Shown here: in pieces, positions 8,268 through 15,362 of the stretch | Position numbering within the stretch: position 1 is the stretch's first letter | How the letters are laid out: every line of letters starts with the position of its first letter | From: Cellulomonas composti | Lineage (GTDB): Bacteria; Actinomycetota; Actinomycetes; Actinomycetales; Cellulomonadaceae | Direction: 5' to 3' | Assembly (NCBI RefSeq): GCF_007990245.1 | Contig: NZ_BJWG01000001.1 | Span: forward strand, 310,001-374,000 | DNA: 64,000 bases | Made by a program: the position numbers and the translations under genes | Notes under the pieces: model-generated | Databases searched by the model: none | Told to the model about the DNA's origin: nothing | Seen by the model: the letters and a program-made list of their open reading frames with translations, nothing else

Positions 8268-9560
8268 TCACTCGACCGCGCCCTCGACCGCCTTCACCCA
8301 CGTGAACTTGTTGTCGTCACCGGCCGAGAAGATGCCGATGAACGCCGACGACGGGTCGTTGTCCGCGTTGAACGGACCAGCACCCGAGACGGCCTCGTAG
8401 TCGATGTTCTCGCCTGCTGCGAGAAGGTCGGCGCACTCCTTGAAGCCGGTGCACTTCTCGCCACCGTCCGCACCGGAGACCGCCGCGAGGTTCGCCTGGA
8501 CGGTCTCGCCGTCGGTGTCGCCACCCTTGACCGCCGCCAGCGCGATGAGAATCGCCGCGTCGTACGACTCCGGGCCGTAGGAGAAGTCGGTGAGGTCGGG
8601 GTCGACCTCCTTCATCCGTGCCTGGAACTCGTCGGACGGGAAGGCGCCGGGCACGGTGCCCTGCGTCGTCCACGCCGCGAGCGTGCCGGCGTCGAAGTCC
8701 GCCGAGTAGTCCGCGACGTTGCCGTCGACCATGTACAGGCGGCCCTTGAAGCCCGCCCCGACCAGCAGCGGCACGATCGACTTCGTCTGCTCGAACGCGA
8801 TCAGCGCGATCGCGTCCGGAGCACCGCCGTTGTTCGACGTCATGATGGCCGTCACGGCGTCGCCGTACGGGCCGTCGGTCGCGAACTCCTGGCCGGTCTT
8901 GCCGTACGTGACGGTGCCGCCGGCACCCTCGACCGTCGCCTGGACGACGTCACGCAGCGAGGTCCCGTACTCCTCGTTGAACACGAGGAAGCCGAGGTTC
9001 TCGACACCGTCGTTGATGATGAGGTTGCCGAGCGCGTTGCCCTGGACGGTGTCCGGGGGTGCGGTCCGGAAGTAGAACGGGCTGTAGCCGGACAGCGTGG
9101 TGGCGGTGTTGGCGGGCGAGAACATCACGACCTTCGAGTTCGTGATGTCGTCGATGACGAGCTTCGTCACGCTGGACGACGCGGCGCCGATGACGGCCGC
9201 GACGTTCTTGCTCTTGAGATCGGTCCACGACTGCGGAGCGACGTCGGCGTGGTCCGCGTCGGACGAGTCCGCGTGGTTCACCTGGACGTCCTGACCGCCC
9301 ACGCCACCGGCCTCGTTGATCTCCTTGACGGCGAGGTCGACGCCCGCGATCTCGGGCGGGCCGAGGAAGGCGAGCGAACCCGTCTGGGGAAGCAGCGTGC
9401 CGAGGATCAGGGGGTCACCGCTGCCCCCGGTGTCGGAGGTGGAACCGGACGTGGCGGTCTCGTCGTCGCCGGGGGTGTCGTCGGACGAGCATGCCGTGAG
9501 TGCGAGCGCGACGACCGCCGCGACCGCAGCGGCTCGAACCGCGTGGTGCCTACGAACCAT
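8268..9560 (-). CDS. livK: Branched-chain amino acid ABC substrate-binding lipoprotein LivK
   Basis: Extracellular ligand-binding protein, 430 residues. The signal peptide ends in the lipobox LTAC (Cys24 lipidated), then comes a Ser/Thr/Gly/Asp-rich tether to about residue 48, then a periplasmic-binding-protein type I fold of the Leu/Ile/Val family (ILGTLLPQTGSLAFLGPPEI; EINEAGGVGGQDV). ATG at 9560 with ggagagg 9 nt upstream. It must serve the LivHMGF transporter but lies on the opposite strand, convergent with it, so its expression is separately controlled. The leader contains an 8-bp hairpin. Confidence 0.93.
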   Translation of the reverse strand: MVRRHHAVRAAAVAAVVALALTACSSDDTPGDDETATSGSTSDTGGSGDPLILGTLLPQTGSLAFLGPPEIAGVDLAVKEINEAGGVGGQDVQVNHADSSDADHADVAPQSWTDLKSKNVAAVIGAASSSVTKLVIDDITNSKVVMFSPANTATTLSGYSPFYFRTAPPDTVQGNALGNLIINDGVENLGFLVFNEEYGTSLRDVVQATVEGAGGTVTYGKTGQEFATDGPYGDAVTAIMTSNNGGAPDAIALIAFEQTKSIVPLLVGAGFKGRLYMVDGNVADYSADFDAGTLAAWTTQGTVPGAFPSDEFQARMKEVDPDLTDFSYGPESYDAAILIALAAVKGGDTDGETVQANLAAVSGADGGEKCTGFKECADLLAAGENIDYEAVSGAGPFNADNDPSSAFIGIFSAGDDNKFTWVKAVEGAVE

Positions 9561-9591
9561 GGCGTACTACCTCTCCGTGAAGGTTGCGTCA

Positions 9592-9614
9592 GCTCGCCGA
9601 CGACGCCGGCGAGC
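9592..9614 (-). promoter_or_regulatory. Hairpin in the livK 5' leader
   Basis: Inverted repeat gctcgccg (9592-9599) and cggcgagc (9607-9614), loop of 7, about 32-54 nt before the livK ATG. It could be an operator half-site pair or an mRNA element. The remaining gap up to 9788 is less GC-rich around 9640-9660 (gttttgttaacc) and probably holds the livK promoter; no clear hexamers are assigned. Confidence 0.35.
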
Positions 9615-9788
9615 AGACAACGTGACGCGACGGTAACCATGTTTTGTTAACCGGATGTAGCCGCCAAGGTGCGTCGCCACTTCGTTGTCGAGTTGTGATG
9701 AACTCGCAGGTGGCCGAACCGGCGCCGAAACGGTGTCCGCAGGGCGGGACGGCTCGTCCCACGAGGCTGGATCGACGGGGGTGGACGG

Positions 9789-10550
9789 ATGCGGTTCGTC
9801 ACCTTCAACGCGCTGCACGGTCTCCACCCGGGTGACCCGGGACCGGACCCGGACGCCTGGCCCTTCGCCGTCGCGAGCCTGCAGGCGGACGTCCTCGCGC
9901 TCCAGGAGGTGGACCGAAGGCAGGTCCGCTCGGGCGGCGTGGACATGACCGCAGTCGCCGCCCAGGCCGCGGACCTGCCGCACTGGCGGTTCGCGCCGGT
10001 GATGCTCGGGCGCCCCGGCCGGTGGCGGGACGCCGGTCCCGACGACGACGCAGCCGCGCCCGCGCACGGCATCGCCCTGCTGAGCCGCTACCCGGTCTCG
10101 AGCTGGACGACGATTGCGCTGCCCGGCGGTCCCCGCCGGACGTGGGTGCGATCGCCGGATCACCTGCTCCCCCGCGTGCGCCGTGACCGGCCGCGCTGCG
10201 CGCTCGTCGCACGCGTCGCGTCCCCCGCGGGCGACCTCACCGTCGTCGCGACGCACCTGACGCCGCTGCGGGGCCAGAACGTCGCGCAGCTGCGCGCGCT
10301 GGTGGACGCGTGCGCCGCACTGCCCCGCCCGCTGGTGGTCCTCGGTGACCTGAACCTCGGCCCGGCCACCGCGCGGTCCGTCACCGGCTGGAGTGCCGCC
10401 GCGACCGCCGGCACGTTCCCCGCCGACGATCCCCACGCCCAGGTCGACCACGTCCTCGTCGACGGGCCGCTGCGCGCCGACGGCGCTCAGGCGCGCGCGA
10501 CCGGGCTGAGCGACCACCGCGCGCTCGTCGTCGACCTCACGCGGACGTGA
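9789..10550 (+). CDS. Endonuclease/exonuclease/phosphatase (EEP) family protein
   Basis: A 253-residue metal-dependent phosphohydrolase of the EEP fold (DNase I, sphingomyelinase and inositol phosphatase relatives). Diagnostic motifs appear in order: TFNALHG (5-11), ALQEVD with metal-ligand E40, HGIALLSRYP, THLTPLRGQN, LGDLNLGPA and the C-terminal LSDHRALVVD carrying the catalytic Asp-His pair. No signal peptide, so a cytoplasmic enzyme is likely. The ATG follows acggggg. Substrate is not predictable from sequence. Downstream, convergent pdtaR ends 19 bp away. Confidence 0.85.
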   Translation: MRFVTFNALHGLHPGDPGPDPDAWPFAVASLQADVLALQEVDRRQVRSGGVDMTAVAAQAADLPHWRFAPVMLGRPGRWRDAGPDDDAAAPAHGIALLSRYPVSSWTTIALPGGPRRTWVRSPDHLLPRVRRDRPRCALVARVASPAGDLTVVATHLTPLRGQNVAQLRALVDACAALPRPLVVLGDLNLGPATARSVTGWSAAATAGTFPADDPHAQVDHVLVDGPLRADGAQARATGLSDHRALVVDLTRT

Positions 10551-10569
10551 GAGCCGAACCGGACAACGG

Positions 10570-11232
10570 TCAGGAACCGCCGCCGACCTGCTCGATCACG
10601 GCGTCGGCGACCTCGCGCATCGTGAGGCGACGGTCCATCGACGTCTTCTGGATCCACCGGAACGACTCCGGCTCCGAGAGGCCCATCTTCGACATCAGCA
10701 GGCCCTTGGCCCGGTCGACCCGCTTGCGGGTCTCGAACCGCTCGGCCATGTCGGCGACCTCGGACTCGAGCGCGCTGATCTGCGCGTACCGGGAGATCGC
10801 GATCTCGACGGCCGGCAGCAGGTCCGCGGGGCTGAACGGCTTGACCACGTAGGCCATCGCGCCCGCGTCACGCGCGCGCTCGACGAGCTCGGTCTGCGAG
10901 AACGCCGTCAGCAGCACGACCGGCGCGAGGTGCGCCTTGCCGATCCGCTCCGCGGCGGAGATACCGTCGAGGACGGGCATCTTCACGTCCATCACGACGA
11001 CGTCGGGCTTGAGCTCGGTCGCGAGCGCGACCGCCTGCTCGCCGTCACCGGCCTCGCCTACGACGTCGAACCCCGCGTCGCGCAGCGTCTCCACGACGTC
11101 CATGCGGATGAGGGCTTCGTCCTCGGCGACCACCGCGCGGCGCGCGGCGCGCGGCGCCACGGGTGCGGGCGGCGCGGCCGCGGTGAGGTCGAGCTCGTCG
11201 GAGGTCGACTGGGGGGTGGCGTCCTTGGTCAC
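10570..11232 (-). CDS. pdtaR: ANTAR-domain response regulator, PdtaR-like
   Basis: Two-component output protein of 220 residues that binds RNA to prevent transcription termination. After a flexible leader (1-30) comes the receiver domain: acidic pocket EDE (37-39), phospho-acceptor Asp82 in MDVKMP, Thr in LLTAF, Lys in VVKPF. A coiled-coil linker (ALESEVADMAERFETRKR) leads into the ANTAR domain (KGLLMSKMGLSEPESFRWIQ). The GTG at 11232 was preferred to an upstream start at 11292 because the extra residues look non-coding; its ribosome site is weak, so a leaderless start is possible. No PdtaS kinase gene lies in the window. Position near polA resembles Rv1626 (from memory). Confidence 0.9.
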   Translation of the reverse strand: MTKDATPQSTSDELDLTAAAPPAPVAPRAARRAVVAEDEALIRMDVVETLRDAGFDVVGEAGDGEQAVALATELKPDVVVMDVKMPVLDGISAAERIGKAHLAPVVLLTAFSQTELVERARDAGAMAYVVKPFSPADLLPAVEIAISRYAQISALESEVADMAERFETRKRVDRAKGLLMSKMGLSEPESFRWIQKTSMDRRLTMREVADAVIEQVGGGS

Positions 11233-11346
11233 GGGGACAGCGTAGTGCGCACGGTCCCCCGGTCCGCAGCCCACGCCGGTGTGAGGCCGCACACGGCCCG
11301 CGGACCGGGCGCCACCACCCCTGTGCGGCCACTATCCTGGCGCCTG

Positions 11347-11419
11347 GCCCCGGTAGCCCAACGGCAGAGGCAATCGGCTCAAACCCGATCCAGTGCGGGT
11401 TCGAATCCCGCCCGGGGCA
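11347..11419 (+). tRNA. tRNA-Leu (anticodon CAA) with short variable arm
   Basis: A full 73-nt cloverleaf. The acceptor stem gccccgg (11347-11353) pairs with ccggggc (11412-11418) and the discriminator is A11419. The D-stem gcc/ggc closes a loop with gg. The anticodon stem atcgg (11373-11377) pairs with ccgat (11385-11389). The loop ctcaaac gives anticodon CAA at 11380-11382, reading UUG (Leu). The T-arm is gcggg-ttcgaat-cccgc (11395-11411). No CCA is encoded. The variable loop (11390-11394) is only 5 nt, whereas bacterial leucine tRNAs normally carry a long variable stem. The molecule is sound as a tRNA; its amino acid identity is less certain. Confidence 0.85.
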
Positions 11420-11509
11420 CAGCATCGCTGCAGCGCACGACGAACGTCACGGTCACCGTCGCCACCGCGACGTCGGGCGCGCAGTCGTGAACGTGTGAGA
11501 GACGACCGC

Positions 11510-12352
11510 TCAGCCGAGCACGCCGGCGAGGGCGGCGTCCATCGCGGCGAGCGGCGCCGGGCGACCCGTCATCAGGCGCACCTGCTCCGCGGCCTGGTGC
11601 AGCAGCATCCGCTCGCCGCCCACGGCGACGCCGCCCAGCGCGGTCCACGCCGCCTGCAGCGCGGTGGGACACGGGTCGTAGGCGACGTCGAGCAGCACGC
11701 CCGCGGGTCGCGCCGTGAGAGCCAGCGCCAGCTCGTCGGCGGCGTGCGGCGGGAGCGTGGACACGACGACGTCCGCGCGAGGGATCGTCGTCGCGGCCTC
11801 GTCGAGCCGGCGCAGCTCGACCGTGACGCCCATGCGATGAGCCGCCCGCAGCAACCCGCCCGCACGGCCCGCCGAGCGCACCAGGACGACCGGCGTGGTG
11901 CAGCCCAGCTCGGCGAGCGCCGCCAGGGTCGACGACGCGGTCGCGCCGGCGCCGAGCACGACCGCCGAACGCGCCGGGGCGGTACCCAGCCCCTCACGCA
12001 GCGCGGCGACCAGGCCGTGCACGTCCGTGTTCGCGCCGACCAGGACGCGTCCGGCACCGGCGGACTGCAGCAGGACGGTGTTCACCGCCCCGACCACGCC
12101 GGCGAGCGGCTCGACGTGGTCGAGCAGCGGCAGCACGGCGTGCTTGAGCGGCATCGTCAGGCTCAGCCCGGCCCACTGCGGGCCGAGCGTCGCGACGAAC
12201 GACGCCAGCCCGTCCTCGGCGACGTCGACCGCGTCGTAGGCCCAGTCGTCGAGGCCGAGCGCGGCGTAGGCGGCGCGGTGCAGCGCGGGTGACAACGAGT
12301 GCGCGATCGGGTGGCCGAGCACGGCCGCCCGGTGCGCGACCGGTTCGCTCAC
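11510..12352 (-). CDS. aroE: Shikimate dehydrogenase
   Basis: NADP-dependent reduction of 3-dehydroshikimate to shikimate, aromatic amino acid pathway; 280 residues. Substrate pocket HSLSPALH (18-25), catalytic Lys70 in LTMPLKHAV, catalytic Asp110 in GANTDVHG, dinucleotide loop VLGAGATASS and the C-terminal QAAEQVRLMTG that packs on the active site. The GTG at 12352 overlaps the stop of mltG by 4 bp (GTGA), so it is co-translated as the last gene of the alaS-ruvX-mltG-aroE run, an order familiar in actinobacteria. Confidence 0.93.
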   Translation of the reverse strand: MSEPVAHRAAVLGHPIAHSLSPALHRAAYAALGLDDWAYDAVDVAEDGLASFVATLGPQWAGLSLTMPLKHAVLPLLDHVEPLAGVVGAVNTVLLQSAGAGRVLVGANTDVHGLVAALREGLGTAPARSAVVLGAGATASSTLAALAELGCTTPVVLVRSAGRAGGLLRAAHRMGVTVELRRLDEAATTIPRADVVVSTLPPHAADELALALTARPAGVLLDVAYDPCPTALQAAWTALGGVAVGGERMLLHQAAEQVRLMTGRPAPLAAMDAALAGVLG

Positions 12353-13503
12353 TCGTTCTCCGCGGCCCAGTCCTGGTAGCGCGCCTTGCACTCCAGGAAC
12401 TCGTCCTCGGTCACCTGGAACTCCGTCTTGCCGTTGTCCGGGCTCGGCGTGCACCACCACATCCAGTCGCCGTCCGCGGGGTGCAGCACTGCGTCGATCG
12501 AGGCGGTACCCGGCGACGCGATGGGTGTGGGCGGCAGCCCGGTGTGCACGCGCAGGTTGAACGGGTTGCTCTCGTCCTGCAGCGCGGCCTTCGTGAGCTC
12601 CTCACCCGGTGCCAGTCCGTAGCGCACCGCGGCGTCGATCCCGAGGGTCCAGTTGTCAGCCAGCCGGTTCTCGATCGCGCGCGCCATCGTCGGCCGGTCC
12701 TCGTCGAGCTTGGCCTCGCGCTCGATGAGCGACGCCTTGTTCAGGACCGTCTCCCACTGGTCCTGGGCGACGCCCTTCTCCGTGAGCACCTGGACGGTCT
12801 TGGCGGTCATCTGTGACAGCAGGCTCACCGCGGTCTCGTCGGGCTGCACGGAGTACGTCGCGGGGAACAGCCACCCCTCGACCTCGCCGCCGGCCTCGGC
12901 GGGCAGCCCGATCGTGTCGGGAGCGTCGATCGCGGCCTGCAGGTCGGCCTCGGGGATGTCGGTCTTCTCGGCGACGCGCGCGACGATCTGCGCGGCCGTC
13001 AGGCCCTCGGCGATCGTCACCTTCGACTCGATCTTGCTCGCGGGGTTGAGCAGCGACAGGACCGCATCGCTCGCGGGCATCCCGAGCAGCAGCTGGTAGG
13101 TGCCCGGCTGGATCCCGACCGCGTCAGGGTTGGCGGAGTACGCGTCGGCGAACACGCCCGCGGACGCGACGACACCCGCGTCGGCGAGCGTCGCGCCGAT
13201 CGCCGCTCCCGAGTCACCCTCGTTGACCACGACGGTCACGCTGCCGTGCCCGGGGCCGGGGAAGTCGGTCGGCGACGCCGAGGCGGTGCCGCCGCTCCAG
13301 TTCTGGAGCATCGAGAAGACGAGGTAACCCGCGCCGAGCACGACGACGAGCAGGATCGCCACGACCCAGAACGAGCGGCGTCGACGACGCCGCTTCTCCC
13401 GCGCGACCGAGCCGCGCTCGCGCGAGCTGCGGGCACGGCTCGGTGCCGGCTCCTGCGGGACGTCGCTACGTTCTGGTGCCCACCAGTCGGTCTGGTTGCT
13501 CAC
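12349..13503 (-). CDS. mltG: Endolytic murein transglycosylase MltG
   Basis: Membrane-anchored lytic transglycosylase that cleaves nascent glycan strands; 384 residues. Cytoplasmic basic segment (residues 22-44, very Arg-rich), one membrane helix (45-64), then the extracellular YceG domain. The active-site motif ASLIEREA (257-264) keeps both acidic positions E261 and E263. Other family blocks are EGWLFPATY (209-217) and the C-terminal ADGDWMWW. GTG at 13503. It lies 70 bp downstream of a paralogue, so the two are a tandem duplication. Confidence 0.93.
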   Translation of the reverse strand: MSNQTDWWAPERSDVPQEPAPSRARSSRERGSVAREKRRRRRRSFWVVAILLVVVLGAGYLVFSMLQNWSGGTASASPTDFPGPGHGSVTVVVNEGDSGAAIGATLADAGVVASAGVFADAYSANPDAVGIQPGTYQLLLGMPASDAVLSLLNPASKIESKVTIAEGLTAAQIVARVAEKTDIPEADLQAAIDAPDTIGLPAEAGGEVEGWLFPATYSVQPDETAVSLLSQMTAKTVQVLTEKGVAQDQWETVLNKASLIEREAKLDEDRPTMARAIENRLADNWTLGIDAAVRYGLAPGEELTKAALQDESNPFNLRVHTGLPPTPIASPGTASIDAVLHPADGDWMWWCTPSPDNGKTEFQVTEDEFLECKARYQDWAAENE

Positions 13504-13573
13504 GGCTGCCTCTCTCGAGTCGTCGTGGGGGACGGCGCCGTCGCGGCCACCGTTCGTCGGGTAGGGATACGCA

Positions 13574-14788
13574 TCACTGTCCGTTGTCCGCCTGCCAGGC
13601 GCGCAGCTCGGCGTCGTACGTCTGGAACTCGTCGAAGGTCGAGGCGTACTTGGTCTCGCCGGTCTCGGGGTTCACGGTCACCCACCACACCCAGTCGCCG
13701 TCCGCGGGGTTCGCGACGGCGGCGATGGAGGACTGCGACGGCGTGGTGATCGCCGTCGGCGGCAGGCCGAACCGGACGAAGGTGTTGTACGCGTTGTCCG
13801 GGTCCATCGTCTGCTCGGTCGTGACCGGCTCGCTCGAGCCGAGCCCGTAGGCGACGGCGGCCTCGACGCTCAACGGCTGCTCCCTGTCGAGCCGGTTGAG
13901 CAGGACGCGCGCCACCATCGGGCGCTGGTCCTCCGGGACGGCGATGGTCTCGAGCAGGGATGCGAGCACGATGGTCGACGACCACTCGTCCGCCGGGACG
14001 CCGGCGTCGCGCAGCGCGTCCGCCGTGCGGCCGGTCATCAGAGTGAGCACCTGGGCAGCGGTCGCATCCGTCGGCACGTCGTAGGTGCCGGGGAACAGCC
14101 AGCCCTCGAGGTGCCCCTCGGCCTCGTGCGGCAACCCGAACGCTTCCGGATCGGCGGCGGCCGCCTGCAGGTCGGCGAGCGGGATCATGGTCTTCTCGCT
14201 GATCCGGGCGAGCGTCTGCACCGCCGTGAGCCCCGCGGGGATCGTCAGACGCAGCGACGCGAGGTTGGCGGGATCGAGCAGCGCGGCGGCGGCGTCGGCC
14301 GCGGGCATCTCGGCCTGCAGCCGGTACGTGCCGGGCTGGGCCACCGCTCCGGCGGCCGCATAGGCGTCGACGAAGACATCCGCATCTGCGACGACGCCCG
14401 CGGTCACGAGCGAATCGCCGAGCGTCTGCGCGGAGTCCTTCGCGCGCACCGTCACGAGCACCTCACCGTGCCCGGGGCCCGCGAAGTCGGTGACGACGGT
14501 CTCGGCGACCGTCGGGACGGCGGCCTCCTCGTCCCCGCCCAGCAGCGATGCGATCACGTAGGCGGCCCCCGCACACAGCCCGACGACGACGAGCACGACG
14601 AGCACGAGGCGCCGCCGCCGTTCCCGACGCTCGTGCGACTCGCGTGCGCGGTAGGCGGAGCGCCCGGCGGCGGCCGGGTCGACGCCGGCGGCGCGACCTG
14701 ACGGCGCGGTGGCGGGGTCGACGTCGGTCGGCATCACTTCGCCCTCTCCCGTCCGTCCGGTACGCCACTGCGTCTGGCTGCTACTCAC
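13574..14788 (-). CDS. MltG/YceG-like paralogue with altered active-site motif
   Basis: Tandem paralogue of mltG, 404 residues, same architecture: Arg-rich cytoplasmic part, one membrane helix at about 61-80, extracellular YceG domain. The GTG at 14788 was chosen because the reading then begins VSSSQTQWRTG, parallel to MSNQTDWW of the neighbour, and it overlaps the ruvX stop by 8 bp. The conserved motif reads ASLLETIA (276-283): the first Glu (E280) is kept but the second acidic residue is Ile282. EGWLFPGTY and ADGDWVWW are retained. It may be a weaker enzyme, a regulator of MltG or a specialised form. Confidence 0.88.
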   Translation of the reverse strand: MSSSQTQWRTGRTGEGEVMPTDVDPATAPSGRAAGVDPAAAGRSAYRARESHERRERRRRLVLVVLVVVGLCAGAAYVIASLLGGDEEAAVPTVAETVVTDFAGPGHGEVLVTVRAKDSAQTLGDSLVTAGVVADADVFVDAYAAAGAVAQPGTYRLQAEMPAADAAAALLDPANLASLRLTIPAGLTAVQTLARISEKTMIPLADLQAAAADPEAFGLPHEAEGHLEGWLFPGTYDVPTDATAAQVLTLMTGRTADALRDAGVPADEWSSTIVLASLLETIAVPEDQRPMVARVLLNRLDREQPLSVEAAVAYGLGSSEPVTTEQTMDPDNAYNTFVRFGLPPTAITTPSQSSIAAVANPADGDWVWWVTVNPETGETKYASTFDEFQTYDAELRAWQADNGQ

Positions 14789-15362
14789 CTGTCCGTTCGT
14801 CCTTGTCGTCCGACTCGCCCACAGCCCCCTGGCGCGCGGACCCGGAGCGTGCGGACGGGTCGCCGTCGACCCGTTCACCTGGGCGTCGTCCCGACGACCG
14901 CTCCGCGTCAAGCGCGTACTGCAGGATCACCACTGCGGCGGCCTGGTCGACCACCTGCCGGTGCCGGCGCCCGGACCGTCCGGACTCCGTGAGCGCTCGA
15001 TGTGCGGACACCGTGCTCATCCGCTCATCGACCAAACGCACCTGGATCGGTGCGACGGCGTGCGCCAGTACGCCAGCGTACGCGCGTACACCGTGCGCAG
15101 AGGCGCCTTCCGTCCCACTGAGGTGGCGCGGTAGACCGACGTACACACACTCCGCACATCGCTCGCGCGCCTCGTGCACGATCCTGGCGATGTCACTGGG
15201 CATCTGTCCAGGACGTGTCCGCGACGTGTCGCGCGCGAGAGTCTCGACCGGGGTCGCGACGAGGCCGTCCGGGTCGCTGGAGGCCAGCCCGACCCGGACG
15301 GTTCCGACGTCGACCGCGAGCCGCGCCCCGCGCACGACCTCGTCGTGCGAGTCCGCGCGCAT
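14781..15362 (-). CDS. ruvX: YqgF/RuvX-type resolvase-like nuclease
   Basis: RNase H-fold protein of 193 residues of the YqgF family (putative Holliday junction resolvase; in some bacteria a pre-16S rRNA nuclease). N-terminal ARLAVDVGTVRVGLASSD carries the first catalytic Asp; VYVGLPRHLSG and VRLVDERMSTVSAH carry the others, with the final Asp in VVDQAAAVVILQ. The last ~45 residues form a polar, charged tail not present in short homologues. The ATG shares one base with the alaS stop (TGATG), typical coupling. Confidence 0.9.
   Translation of the reverse strand: MRADSHDEVVRGARLAVDVGTVRVGLASSDPDGLVATPVETLARDTSRTRPGQMPSDIARIVHEARERCAECVYVGLPRHLSGTEGASAHGVRAYAGVLAHAVAPIQVRLVDERMSTVSAHRALTESGRSGRRHRQVVDQAAAVVILQYALDAERSSGRRPGERVDGDPSARSGSARQGAVGESDDKDERTGE

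Noticed and set aside
11347-11419. tRNA as an integration site for a mobile element
   Set aside because: No integrase, no duplicated tRNA 3' end and only core genes on both sides.
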